The position numbers were made by a program, and so were the translations under genes. Below the pieces are notes generated by a model, which was not told where the DNA came from, did not search any database, and saw only the letters and a program-made list of their open reading frames with translations. A DNA stretch of 64,000 bases from Cyrtodaria siliqua (taxonomy: Eukaryota; Mollusca; Bivalvia; Adapedonta; Hiatellidae): positions 1 through 64,000 of the forward strand of contig JAWPHD010000137.1 in assembly GCA_037043455.1 (NCBI GenBank), in the 5' to 3' direction. Shown here piece after piece: positions 23,049 through 38,000 of the stretch (positions are counted from its first letter, which is position 1; each line of letters opens with the position of its first letter).

Positions 23049-26000
23049 GTTGGCATACTTTGTTATGACCAAGACAATAAGCAATTACTACACCTTCCAC
23101 AACAGGTTTGAGTTGCGCCATTTTTTGACAAGCGAAGTCGGTAGCGACATCACATACATTTAAGCACCCACTGACCTTGTGAGACGCTGCTGTCAATCAA
23201 TTTTGACACGGCTGGGGAAAATTTGTGTAACTACCTACACGCGGTGTATAAAATGTACATAGGCCTCGACTTACTAGTATTGTTTGTATACATCATGACC
23301 TCGCCATTTTTAGCTCGACTGATCAGAGATCAGCAGAGCTTAATGCTGTGGTGCGGCATCCGTCTGTCCATAAACTTTTATTTGTAGCGACTACTCCTCT
23401 GAAACTACTGAATGGATTTTCATGAAACTTTACAGAAATGTTGCCCATGAAGTCTAGTTGATCCTAGCAAAAATTCATGTAGATGTGAAATCCAAGATGG
23501 CCATCAAATCTAAAAATAGGTTTTTAGCTCTACTGATCAGAGATCAGCAGAGCTTATGCCGTGGTGCGGCGGCGTCCGTCGTCCGTCTGTCTGTCCGTAA
23601 ACTTTTTTTGTAGCAACTACTCCTCTGAAACTACTGAATGGATTTTCATGAAACTTTACAGAAATGTTGCCCATGAAGTCTAGTTGATCCTAGCAAAAAT
23701 TCATGTAGATGTGAAATCCAAGATGGCCGCCAAATCTAAAAATAGGTTTTTAAAAAACAAGTTTGTAGCGACTACTTCTTGAAAACTCTAAGGGATATTG
23801 CATTGGGACTTTTTCTAAAATGATCAGCATGACATGATGTTGGTCCTTGTCGTAAATCGTTTTGATTTGACGTTAAACATGGCTGCCAGCGGCCATCTTT
23901 GTTTACATAGAGTTATATAATGAAAACTTGTAGCGACTACTCCTCTGAAACTACTGGACGGATTTTCATGAAACTTCACAGGAATGTTGCTCTTGATGTC
24001 TAATTGATCCTAGCAAAATTTCATGTGGCCGGAAATTCAAGATGGCCGCCATGGCTAAAAATAGATTTTTAAAAAACAAGTTTGTAGCGACTACGTCTTG
24101 AAAACTATAAGAGATATTGATATGGGACTTTTTCTAAAATGATCAGCATGACATGATGGTTATCCGAGTCGAACATTATTTTGATTCAATGTTAAACATG
24201 GCTGTCAGTGGCCATCTTTGTTTACATAGAGTTATATAATGAAAACTTGTAGCGACTACTCCTCTGAAACTACTTGACGGATTTTCATGAAACTTCACAG
24301 GAATGTTGCTCTTGATGTCTAATTGATCCTAGCAAAATTTCAGGTCGGCCGGAAATTCAAGATGGCCACCACGGCTAAAAATAGATTTTCAAAATACCAG
24401 TTTGTAGCGACTACTTCCTGAAATCAAAATCAATCAGTAGAGCTTCAAGGTCATTGACCTCTTGTTAAAAACAAGTTTGTAGTGACTACTTCTTGAAAAC
24501 TATAAGTGATATTGATATGGGACTTTTTCTAAAATGATCAGCATGACATGATGTTGGTCCTTGTCAAAAATCGTTTTGATTCAACGTTAAGCATGGCTGC
24601 CAGCGGCCATCTTTGTTTACATAGAGTTATATAGTAAAAACTTGTAGCGACTTCTCCTCTGAAACTACTTGGCGGATTTTCATGAAACTTTACAGGAATG
24701 TTGTTCTTAATGTCTTATTGATCCTAGCAAAATTTCAGATCGGCCAGAAATTCAAGATGGCCACCACAGCTAAAAATAGATTTAAAAAAAATAAGTTTGT
24801 AGCGACTACTTCTTGAAAACTATAAGTGATATTGATATGGGACTTTTTCTAAAATGATCAGCATGACATGATGGTTATCCAAGTTGAACATTATTTTGAT
24901 TCGACGTTAAAATGGCTGCCAGTGGCCATCTTTGTTTACATAGAGTTATATAATGAAAACTTGTAGCGACTACTCCTCTGAAGCTACTTGACAGATTTTC
25001 ATGAAACTTCACAGGAATGTTGCTCTTAATGTCTTATTGATCCTAGCAAAATTTCAGGTCGGCCGGAAATTCAAGTTGGCCACCACGGCTAAAAATAATT
25101 TTTCAAAATACAAGTTTGTAGCGACTACTTCTTGAAAACTATAAGTGATATTGATATGGGACTTTTTCTAAAATGATCAGCATGACATGATGTTGGTCCT
25201 TGTCAAAAATCGTTTTGATTCAACGTTAAACATGGCTGCCAGCGGCCATCTTTGTTTACATAGAGTTATATAGTAAAAACTTTTAGCGAGATCTTTACTC
25301 TGAAACTACTTGGCGGATTTTCATGAAACTTTATAGGAATGTTGTTCTGAATGTCTAATTGATCCTAGCAAAATTTCAGATCGGCCAGAAATTCAACATG
25401 GCCGCCACAGCTAAAAATAGATTTTTAGCTCTACTGATCAGAGATCAGCAGAGCTTATGCTGTGGTGCGGCGTCCGTCTGTCCGTCTGTCCGTAAACTTT
25501 TATTTGTAGCGACTTCACAGCTGAAACTACTGGATGGATATTCATGAAACTTTACAGAAATGTTGCCCATAAAGTCTAGTTGATCCTAGCAAAAATTCAT
25601 GTTGATGTGAAATCCAAGATGGCCGCCAAAGCTAAAAATAGAGTTTTAAAATACAAGTTTGTAGCGACTTCTTCTTGAAAACTATAAGTGATATTGATAT
25701 GGGACTTTTTCTAAAACGATCAGCATGACATGATGTTGATCCTAGTCAAAAATCGTTTTGATTCAACGTTAAACATGGCTGCCAGCGGCCATCTTTGTTT
25801 ACATAGAGTTATATAGTAAAAACTTGACGACTACTTCTCTGAAACTACTTGGCGGATTGTCATGAAACTTTACAGGAATGTTGCTCTTGATGTCTAATTG
25901 ATCCTAGAAAAATTTCAGGTCGGCCGGAAATTCAAGATGGCCGTCACAGCTAAAAATAGATTTTTAAAAAATAAGTTTGTAGCGACTACTTCTTGAAAAC

Positions 26001-29000
26001 TATAAGTGATATTGATATGGGACTTTTTCTAAAATGATCAGCATTACATGATGTTGATCCTAGTCAAAAATCGTTTTGATTCAACGTTAAACATGGCTGC
26101 CGCGGCCATCTTTGTTAACATAGAGTTATATAGTAAAAACTTGTAGCGACTACTTCTCTGAAACTACTTGGCGGATTGTCATGAAACTTCACAGGAATGT
26201 TGCTCTTGATGTCTTATTGATCCTATCAAAATTTCAGGTCGGCCGGAAATTCAAGATGGCCGTCACAGCTAAAAATAGATTTTTAAAAAATAAGTTTGTA
26301 GCGACTACTTCTTGAAAACTATAAGTGATATTGATAAGGGACTTTTTCTAAAATGATCAGCATGACATGATGTAGATCCTTGTGGAAAACTATTTTGATT
26401 CGACGTTAAACATGGCTGCCAGTGGCCATCTTTGGTTACATAGAGTTATATAGTAAAAACTTGTAGCGACTACTCCTCTGAAACTACTTGACGGATGTTC
26501 ATGAAACTTCACAGGAATGTTGCTCTTGATGTCTAGTTGATCCTAGAAAAATTTCAGGTCTGCCAGAAATTCAAGATGGCCGCCACAGCTAAAAATAGAT
26601 TTAAAATAAATAAGTTTGTAGCGACTACTTCTTCAAAACAATAAGAGATATTGATATGGGACTTTATCTAAAATGATCAGTATGACATGATGTTGGTCCT
26701 TGTCGAAAATCGTTTTGATTTGACCTTAAACATGGCTGCTTTGTTTACATAGAGTTATATAATGAAAACTTGTAGCGACTACTTCTTTGAAACTACCTGT
26801 CGGATTTTCATGAAACTTCACAGGAATGTTGCTCTTAATGTCTTATTGATCTTAGCAAAATTTCAGGTCGGCCAGAAATTCAAGATGGCCGCCACGGTTA
26901 AAAATAGATTTTCAAATAACAAGTCAGTAGCGACTACTTCCTGAAATCAAAATCAATCAGTAGAGCTTCAAGGTTATTGACCTCTTGTTAAAATATAAGT
27001 TTGTAGCGACTACTTCTTGAAAACTATAAGTGATATTGATATGGGACTTTTTCTAAAATGATCAGCATGACATGATGGTTATCCAAGTTGAACATTATTT
27101 TGATTCGACGTTAAAATGGCTGCCAGTGGCCATCTTTGTTTACATAGAGTTATATAATGAAAACTTGTAGCAACTACTCCTCTGAAACTACTTGACGGAT
27201 TTTCAAGAAACTTCACAGGACTGTTGCTCTTGATGTCTTATTGATCCTAGCAAAATTTCAGGTCGGCCGGAAATTCTAGATGGCCACCATCTCTAAAAAT
27301 AGATTTTCAAAATACAAGTTTGTAGCGACTACTTCTTGAAAACTATAAATGATATTGATATGGGACTTTTTCTAAAATGATCAGCATGACATGATGTTGG
27401 TCCTTGTCAAAAATCGTTTTGATTCGACGTTAAACATGGCTGTCAGCGGCCATCTTTGTTTACATAGAGTTATATAATGAAAACTTGTAGCGACTACTCC
27501 TCTGAAACTACTGGACGGATTTTCATGAAACTTTACAGGAATGTTGCTCTTGATGTCTAATTGATCCTAGCAAAATTTCAGGTCAGCTGGAAATTCAAGA
27601 TGGCCGCCACAGCTAAAAATAAATTTTCAAAAAACAAGTTTGTAGCGACTACTTCCTGCAATCAAAATCAATCAGTAGAGCTTCAGTGTCATTGATCTCT
27701 TGTTTGTGTTGCTTTTGTGGCTTTTTATGTACACAGCCAGATGAAATGTCAAAATCGTAAAAAGGGCTGGGAAGGTCAGGGAAGGCTCGGATTAATAAAA
27801 CACTTGACCGAAAGTGGTGGTACATTTCCCTGGGGTACTTTAATCAGGACCCGTTTATATTACACATCTACCTACAGTCAACTTTATGTGTGATTGTCTC
27901 ACTTCATGTCTTTGATACTTGGTCATATGTATTGTTGGCATTGGTGGACATTGCTGAATGACAAAAAATACCAAGGTCAAGGTCATATTTTGCATTATTT
28001 TCCCAAAACTACACCCTGGTTAAACCACTTAAGTTCAGTAACTTAACTTTTTACGATTGCCTGGTTTTTGTTTGTTTGATACTTGGTCATATGAAGTGCT
28101 GTCTTTGGTGCACATCATTTAAGCACAACTTTGATAAAATATTTCATATGCTGTTTGCCGCAGTGGGCAAGACACCCTCAGACCGAGGTATTGTCTTTGT
28201 TTGATACTTGGTCACATGTACATGTATTGTTGGCATTGGTGGACATCACTGAATGACGAAAATTACCAAGGTCATATTTTGCTTATTTTCCCCAAACTGT
28301 TGAAAATGACGTAAAAGACCAGACAAAACAAAACAAACAAAGTGAATTTAGTGATTGCTTCACTTTATTTCTTTGAAACTTGGTCATATGCATTGTTGGC
28401 ATTGATTGGTGGACATCGCTGAACTACAAAAAATGCCAAGGTCAAGGTCATATTTTGTGTTATTTTCCCTAAACATCACTTTGGTTAGGTAAGTTAACCA
28501 GTGGTCGAAATTAGCACAAGCCCACAAGCCCGAGACTGGTAAAATGCCTGCCAGGCTTATCCAATATTCAAGAACACAAGCCCGATGGGCTTGTTGATTT
28601 GCCGGTAGTAATATCCATAAAATTCCATAAAATAGTCACAGGGCACGAACATTCCAAACCCATGAACCGGTCGTCCGAGAGGATGAGTAACATTTCAGTA
28701 GAAAAAAACAACAAAGAAAATAGTTCTTACATAGACTCATAGTTTATTAAGCGATTAAATGCAGTAAATAGTCGTAACTCTGTTTTTTCAGCGATAAAAT
28801 GCAATTTAAGTCAACTGGATATTGGGAAATTGACCCATTTTTGTTTTGAGACATTCTAAAATGCGGCTTCCCTTCTAATTTCACGGAGCGCCGGACGTTA
28901 TGGTATTTGAATGTTATACAAATAACCCTTTCATGGGGAAATCTTTAAGGGTACTGGGACCAGGGCCTTCAGGAAGGGGAATTGCAAATGTATGCTGTTT

Positions 29001-32000
29001 TCCTGTATTGGAGTTTAACATTTTGTAATAAATATATATATATATTTAAGGGGAATTTTTCACAGGAGAAGGGGAAAATATATACCATGCCAGAGTAACT
29101 AATGGCCATGAGCAGACTGCACTGAACTATAGACTATGAATATCTATAATACTGGTCGAAGTTTCATAATTTTCATTGATTTATATAAAGAAAAATAAAC
29201 ACATTATGATGTTTCCCTTTGTTTCATTTATATATAACAGTGTTAAATGATGGTATCTGACTGCTTTGACTTATGAACTTTTACAATTTTAGCAGGATGA
29301 GTAAACATCTTATAAGGACGAGTAACATGTCAATGCCACTCGTCCTGCAGGACGAGTATACAGTAAAATATATATCATCCCCTGACAGTCATAATATCCT
29401 CAGATTTTGTTTTGAAGTGCACTGTTTACGATATTGTAGAGATTGAAATAAACATTACCATGATCATGAATAAATGTTACTATTATATTAGGCCCATAGT
29501 GAGTATACTGGTGTTTTTTTTCAATTTTTTACATACTTTTTTCGTTTTTATCCGGGCTTGCTCAGAATCAAAGAATACAAGCCCAAACGGCTTGTGGTTT
29601 GAAATCCTAATCTCGATGACTGGTTAACCTCAGTTAACTTTTTCTGATAACTTCATTCAATTTACCTTTCTCTACTTCCATCGACTTTGTTGTTTTTACA
29701 TATTCCTACCATTTCATATACGTTTTTCCAAAGTGGTCGAGCCAATATCCGGTCTCAGATCGAGGTCTTGTTACCCTTAGTTATTTGTTTCCCCTTGTAT
29801 TGTAAAGAATTGGCTGATTCTCCCCACAATCCCTCTTCATCACATATGTTTTTATGTTCTGAATATATTTTTTTATTGATTTTTTTAGACAAATTTCTCA
29901 AAGGTGTCCATATATAGACAATCATATTAAATCTTCTACAGAGAAATAACATCTCTAACTAACAAAACATGTTACGGTAAGGGTAAGATCTTATCAGAAA
30001 TGCTGAAGATATAAACTAACAAATCATTTTAGACTCTTCAACATCTCTGATAGGACTGGTATGATTTTCAGAATTCGTTTTTTGTATTTGTTGATACAAT
30101 ATGGTGCATTTTGGAAGTATTTCCTGAAGTTTTATACTCTATTTTAAATGTTGAAGGTTTAGCCTGATTTTCTTTCAAATGTTCGTGGAAAACTGAATAG
30201 AAAACAAGTTCCCTTAAACCCCGCTCTTTTTTGTGTGCATTTTTGGACTTTTTAAATTTCTTATTTTTGCAGACATGTGTATGCATCTGCATGCAGGTAG
30301 CTACACCCCTGACAGCTATTATCTGTAAACCTGAGTTAAATAATTCTACTTTCAGACTACAATTTTGAGGAGATAGACTTGTATTTGTCTGGTAACTCGA
30401 TGAACCCAGTTGGGCAGGACACAGACGGGGGACATATAACTTCTACACCTGATGGAGTTACAGTAGTCAAGGAAGCAGTTTCAGTAACCAAGGAAACAGT
30501 AACTAAGGAAACAGTTGCAGTAACAAAGGAAGCAGTAACAGTAACCAAGGAAACATTTGCAGAGGTAGCTGCATCTAGAGACGCAGCAGACATAAGAAAT
30601 GTTGAACTGACAGATTTAAAGGATGGAAAGTTTTATTCGGTGCATGACGACACAAACTCTCACAATGCAGAAGCGCAGTCTGTGGTCAGACCCAAGTCAC
30701 AGAGCCCCACCTCTTGGGGCTCTGTCCCCCTACACTTCTACTCCGGTAACCCGAGTGTGGAAAAGGTGAAAGGCATACTGCATATTTATAAAGACAAGTA
30801 AGTGTAGCTGGCATTGTTATTGCGGCAAATATAACCATATATAACAATTGATTTACTATATATCTGTAATAGAGAATTGTACAGTATAAGAATCCATCAT
30901 GAGTTTCCATGTGAGACGGGGAAAATATCACCCGAAATATCACCAAAAAAACAGAAATGAGGCTGTATTTCACATGGATGAACTAATGCGGTGCTTCGGA
31001 TAAGCTTTTAGCACAATGCGTGTTGTACGCATGAAAACATTTACATTACGTATTTACATTTACAAATGCGTATTCTTAATAAAAAAAAATTGGGACAAAG
31101 CATTAAAGTAAAATGCCATAACAAATATTGCGTATTTCCTCTTCCTCATGCTGTGTATCTCTTTATTAGATGACTATTATACCAATTAATGTGCAAAAGT
31201 ATGAAAAAATTACACCGTAATTGCATTATTAGTGTATTTGATGCCCCTTCCTCCAGGCCCAACTATAAGTTAGGAGGAAACAAATGCATTCAGTTTAATC
31301 TCATCATGATGTTTCATTTGAGACATAATTAATAAAACAATTGCACTGCTAATGGCAGATTATTTTTCTCCCATTATGTAATTACTAATTCGTACAGGCA
31401 TAAAAAAGAAAAGAAACTTCCATGACTGTATTTGATTTGACATCAGAATAGGGAATTACAGCCGGGAAATACTTGTTCATGATCAGGTCACAGTGACCTT
31501 GACATTTGACCTACTAAACATCATTAGGGCTCGTAGTTTTAACATGGGTACTATTTCTAGATAGGGTGTATAGTTTCAAGTTACAGTGGGGAAAATGTTT
31601 CTCAGGATTCGGTTATTTTCATATCAATGTGACTTTGATGACCGACTGAACCTCTCACCAAGGGAAAATTCCCCACAATGCACATTTGAGGTTTAATAAG
31701 TGTAGGTATTATATTTCCGGGGGTTATCATATGGAATGCATATCCATATGAGGATATGATGACCTTGACCTACTAATCCAAAAAACTAAAGGTTTTCTCC
31801 TCTCACCAAGGACAGTGTGCCTAAAAGGTTTAATCAGGTAGGTATTATACTCCTGGAGATATCACTTGGAATATGTATTGGTGACCTTGATCTTGACCTA
31901 CTGACCTCAAAAGTCGACTTCCTCCTCTGACCAAGGGCAGTGTACCTATGATGTGTTATGAAGTCATCATGAGGTCATAAGTACATGGACCTTTAACCTA

Positions 32001-35000
32001 CTGACACTGAAAACAATAAGGTCCCTCCTCTCTACAGGGGATATGTACCTATGGAGTTCCATGAGTTTGGGTATTATGCTTATGAAGTTATCACCCGGAA
32101 TGCCCATTTCCATATTAGGTCATAGCGACATTGACCTTTGAATAAATTACCCAGAAAACAATAGGGTTCCACCCTCTCACCAAGGGCAGTGTAACAATGA
32201 AGTTTTATGATGTCGGGTTTATCCTTTCGAAGTTATCGCTCATAGTGCATATTTTCATGGTGACCTTTGACCTTTCGACTCCAAAAACCATAGGGTTCAT
32301 CCTTTCACCAAAGGCAATGTACCAATGAAATTTCATGATGAGTGTGAGTGTTTTGAAGGTATCAAGTAGAATATGTATTTACATATAAGGTCATGGTGAC
32401 CTAGACCTTTGACTCACTGACCCAAAAAACAATGAATTGATAATTGAATGTTGTTTAACGGCTCATCAACACAGTATAGGTTATTTAGAGCCGCCCCAGA
32501 GTAAGGGGAAGGATACATAGGATTCCGGGAACCGTGCCCTACTCTTATTATCAAATAGATTCTTATGGTTCTTTAACGTGCTCGGAGGATAGACCGATAC
32601 ATGGGACCGCCCGGTTTACGTCCCCATCCGACGGACGAGGCTAAGGGAAAGAGTCTTGCCCAAGAACACACCAACGGAACTCAGTGGCACCACGGAGGAT
32701 TGAACCCGGGCCTCCCGTAACAAATCCGCCGCGCTACCGACTGCGCCACGCCAGCCCTGAAGATTCAGGAGTGTGGGTGTCCTGGGTTTCCACTTGTGCA
32801 CAGATCAAAGTAGTTTCATGAGTGTGATCAGGAATATGTATTTTCATACAAGTTCATGGCGACTGACCTAATGACTCCAGAAACAATAGTTTTCCTCCAC
32901 TTACCCAGATCAAAGTAGTTTCATAAGTGTGAATGTTATGTTTTCAAAGTTATCATCAGGAATGTATATTTCCATATGACCTACTGACCTCAAAAAATAA
33001 TAGGTTCCCTTATGTCACCTAGGACGCTGTACCTATGAAGTTCCATGATTGTGGGTGTTATGATTTTGAAGTTATCATCCTGAATGTGTATTTCCATATA
33101 AGGTCATGGCAACCTTGACCTTTGACCTACTGTACCCAGTAGGGATCCTCCTTTAACCTAGTGCAATGTTCCTATGAGGTTTTGTGAGTTTGGGTGTTAC
33201 GGTTTCGAGTACCAGCATTGACTCTTCTAATCCGAGTAATTTGCAGGGTTACCGGAGTCTACACCTTCTTACCCTCCTGTGTTGAAGAGCACGTATCCGG
33301 GTGGAAACATCGGGCATTCATTTAGATCTCGAGTCTCGATCTCAAGTCCTTATGGACTCGCTTACTGAGTTACAATTTACTCGTTGCAATAGGCGAATAT
33401 TCTGCCCTATTACTGTTTAATAACAAATTGTTCATGTGGTTTGGTGGTAAACTATTGTATAATAATATTTTGTTTGCAGTCACTTGACCACCCTGGCAGA
33501 TGACACAGAACGGAGTGAGCTCATCTGCATGTTGGCCGTACCCGCCCAGTACACCATACACGATCTACTCAAGTTTAATGGACCATGTCTGTAAGTACCC
33601 GCCCAGTACACCATACACGATCTACTCAAGTTTAATGGACCATGTCTGTACGTACCCGCCCAGTACACCATACACGATCTACTCAAGTTTAATGGACCAT
33701 GTCTGTAAGTACCCGCCCAGTACACCATACACGATCTAGTCAAGTTCAATGGACCATGTCTGTAAGTACCCGCCCAGTACACCATACACGATCTACTCAA
33801 GTTTAATGGACCATGTCTGTAAGTACCCGCCCAGTACACCATACACGATCTACTCAAGTTTAATTAACCATGTCTGTAAGTACCCTCCCAGTACACCATA
33901 CACGATCAACTCAAGTTTAATGGACCATGTCTGTAAGTACCCGCCCAGTACACCATACACGATCAACTCAAGTTTAATGGACCATGTCTGTAAGTACCCG
34001 CCCAGTACACCATACACGATCTACTCAAGTTTAATGGACCATGTCTGTAAGTACCCGCCCAGTACACCATACACGATCTACTCAAGTTTAATTAACCATG
34101 TCTGTAAGTACCCGCCCAGTACACCATACACGATCAACTCAAGTTTAATGGACCATGTCTGTAAGTACTCGCCCAGTACACCATACACGATCTACTCAAG
34201 TTTAATGGACCAGGTCTGTAAGTACCCGTCCAGTACACCATACACGATCTACTCAAGTTTAATGGACCATGTCTGTAAGTACCCGCCCAGTACACCATAC
34301 ACTACTCAAGCTTAATGGACATGTCTGTAAGTACCTGCTCAGTACATCATACCTTCCCCCCAGGGACCATGAAGTGTAAGTATGACCCCGACCATCATGG
34401 ATCATGTTTGCAAGTCTGCTGAACAACTTTTACATTTTTTATCTGATTTTCATGAAAATTTTCTGGAAATATCAGTATGATATTATCAGGACATTCTGGT
34501 TGAATAATTTATGGCAGAGTTACGGGACTTCAGAGTTTTTCAGATCTAAAGCTTGTCCGCTAAACTTCTACGTTTTTCATCCGATTTTCACAACAACTCA
34601 TAGGAAGTATCAGTATGATTTCTTGTAGTGCATATTATCAGGATGTTCTGGTTAAATGATATTTGACGGAGTTGTGGGACTTTGAAGTTTTTCGAATCTA
34701 AAACCTGTCCACTCAACTCCTATTTTTTCATCTGATTTTCATGAAACTTTGTAGAAGTATTACTATGATGTCTAGTAGCGCATACATATATTGTCAGGAC
34801 GTTCCGGTTAAATGATTTTCGGTTAAGTTATGGGATTTTGAAGTTGTTCTGATTTCTTCTCTACTCCTTTTACATTTTTCGCATTGTGCAATTTAATAGG
34901 AAGTATCAGTATGATGTCTAGTAACGCCTACATGTATTGTCAGGACGTTCCTGTTGAATTTTTTTTTTTTGCTGAGTTAAACGCTTTTTAGATATAAAGC

Positions 35001-38000
35001 TTGTCCACACATCTCCAGCTACATTTTTCATGTGATTGTATTTCACATGTGTACCTTTATTCAAAATTTAATGTTGTTTTTAGCTCGACTGATCAGAGAT
35101 CAGCAGAGCTTATGCCGTGGTGCGGCGTCCGTCATCTGTCCGTCCGTCTGTCTGTCCGTAGACTCCTCCTCTGAAACTACTGAATGGATTTTCATGAAAC
35201 TTTACAGAAATTTTGCCCATGAAGTCTAGTTGATCCTAGCAAAAATTCATGTTGATGTGAAATCCAAGATGGCCACCAAATCTAAAAATAGGTTTTTAAA
35301 AAACAAGTTTGTAGGGACTACTTCTTGAAAACTCTAAGTGATATTGATATGGGACTTTTTCTAAAATGATCAGCATGACATGATGTTGGTCCTTGTCGAA
35401 AATCGTTTTAATTCGACATTAAACATGGCTGCCAGCGGCCATCTTTGTTTACATAGAGTTATATAATGAAAACTTGTAGCGACTACTCCTCTGAAACTAC
35501 TTGACGGATTTTCATGAAACTTCACAGGAATGTTGCTCTTGATGTCTAATTGATCCTAGCAAAATTTCAGGAAATTCAAGATGGCCGCCACGGCTAAAAA
35601 TAATTTTTCAAAATACAAGTTTGTAGCGACTACTCCTTGAAAACTATAAGTGATATTGATATGGGACTTTTTCTAAAACTATCAGCATGACTTGATGTTG
35701 GTCCTTGTCAAAAATCGTTTTGATTCATTATTAAACATGGCTGCCAGCGGCCATCTCTGTTTACATAGAGTTATATAGTAAAAACTTGTAGCGTCTGCTC
35801 CTTTGAAACTACTTGGCGGATTTTCATGAAACTTTATAGGAATGTTGCTCTTAATGTCTTATTGATCCTAGCAAAATTTCAGATCAGCCAGAAATTCAAG
35901 ATGGCCGCCACAGCTAAAAATAGATTTTCAAAATACAAGTTTGTAGCGACTACTCCTTGAAAACTATAAGTGATATTGATATGGGACTTTTTCTAAAATG
36001 ATCAGCATGACTTGATGTTGGTCCTTGTCAAAAATCGTTTTGATTCATTATTAAACATGGCTGCCAGCGGCCATCTCTGTTTACATAGAGTTATATAGTA
36101 AAAACTTGTAGCGTCTACTCCTTTGAAACTACTTGGCGGATTTTCATGAAACTTTATAGGAATGTTGCTCTTAATGTCTTATTGATCCTAGCAAAATTTC
36201 AGATCGGCCAGAAATTCAAGATGGCCGCCACAGCTAAAAATAGATTTTTAAAAAATAAGTTTGTAGCGACTACTTCTTGAAAATTATAAGTGATATTGAT
36301 ATGGGACTTTTTGTAAAATGATCAGCATGACATGATGGTTGTCCGAGTCGAACATTATTTTGATTCGACTTTAAACATGGCTGCCAGTGGTCATCTTTGT
36401 TTATATGGAGTTATATAGTAAAAACTTGTAGCGACTACTCCTTTGAAACTACTTGGTGGATTTTCATGAAACTTTACAGGAATGTTGCTCTTAATGTCTT
36501 ATTGATCCTAGCAAAATTTCAGATCGGCCAAAAATTCAAGATGGCCACCATGGCTAAAAATAGATTTTCAAAATACAAGTTTGTAGCGACTACTTCTTGA
36601 AAACTATAAGCGATATTGATATGGGACTTTTTCTAAAATAATCAGCATGACATGATGTTGGTCCTTGTCAAAAATTGTTTTGATTCGATGTTAAACATGG
36701 CAGTCAGCGACCATCTTTGTTTACATAGAGTTATATAATGAAAACTTGTAGCGACTATTCCTCTGAAACTACTTGACGGATTTTCATGAAACTTCACAGG
36801 AATGTTACTCTTGATGTCTAATTGATCCTAGCAAAATTTCAGGTCGGCCGGAAATTCAAGATGGCCGCCAGGGCTAAAAATAATTTTTAAAAAAAACAAG
36901 TTTGTAGCGACTACTTCCTGAAATCAAAATCAATCAGCAGAGCTTCAAGGTCATTGACCTCTTGTTATTTTATGCCTTACAGTCAATGTTCAAAATTCCC
37001 CAGCATCATCAGCAAAGTATGGTGTTAATTGCTAAATCATCATAACATCAAAAATACTTTACCGATAAACTACCACTCATTTTCTTAGTTAAGTTATTAG
37101 CTCAATTATTCGAGGAATAAGAGAGCTTATGTACTCACCCCTACGTCGGCGTCCCACGTCAAGGTTTGCCTGTAAGCTGCGTTTACAAGTCTATGTCTCT
37201 TACCTTTCTTATCGTAGCACAACCAAGTTGGCCATGGGCTTCCTTATAATTATCTTAAAGGCTGCATAAGCAATTTTGGTTCCTGTAACCCATGGGCTCC
37301 CATGGAACCCAAATTCTGACAGTCCTTAAAATGTGTCTATTTTATATCAAATTTTGCGGGTAAGCTGTGTTTACAGGTCTATATCTGTTCAAATTTTTTT
37401 CCTAGCTCAACTAAATTTGGGAATTGGTTTCCTTATAGTATGTTGTAAAGGGTTGCATAAGTTATTTTGTCTTCTGCAATTCTGGGCTCCCATGGAACCC
37501 AAATTGTGATGGCCCATAAAATGTGCAATAAAGGCAGATCTAGGTTTGCATGTAAGCTGTTGTATATCTATAATTTTGATTGGAATTTCTTACAGCATTA
37601 AGCATCTTTTTTATACTTTCCCATATTGGGGCATGGGCACCCCCTCCCCCACCCCCCCTCCCCCTCCCCCCACTTTTATTTTTTTTACATATTTCTATGT
37701 TGTTTTGGTCAGTTCTTACAATTCTTAAACATATTATAGCTATGTTGCCCAACCCGACCCCCATATTGTTTTAGCCTTGTTTTCTGATGGTATTTATATA
37801 CTGGCTATATAATTTATTATTCTCTCAAAAATCGAATAGTCCAGCTGTGCTGTTCTCCGACAGCTCTTGTTTCCAATCCAGTGATATAACTTCTATTGCA
37901 ACTTTTTGGCCAGAGAGGATTTCGGTAAAAAATAAAACCAATATCACATTCATGAGAGGATGATAGTAAGAATGTTCAATCTCCGAAAATCGATTATTGC

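Larger units (their letters stand above)
23312..27704 (+). mobile_element. A-family element in BRAP intron, interrupted twice by A elements
   Basis: Starts AGCTCGACTGATCAGAGATC and ends near 27704 with AGTAGAGCTTCAGTGTCATT...CTTGTT, where the end hairpin is mutated. The segments 23312-23525, 24467-25426 and 26990-27704 are the outer copy. The two gaps are complete A elements. Confidence 0.7.

Noticed and set aside
33480..34315. Open frames of 79, 125 and 188 residues with 19-residue repeats (for example [19 protein letters not shown])
   Set aside because: They are translations of the 57-bp array in frames other than the BRAP exon frame; a unit divisible by three keeps all frames open by chance.
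33480..34320. CRISPR-like array of regularly spaced repeats
   Set aside because: There are no unique spacers; unit and period are both 57 bp, and the sequence is part of a eukaryotic exon.
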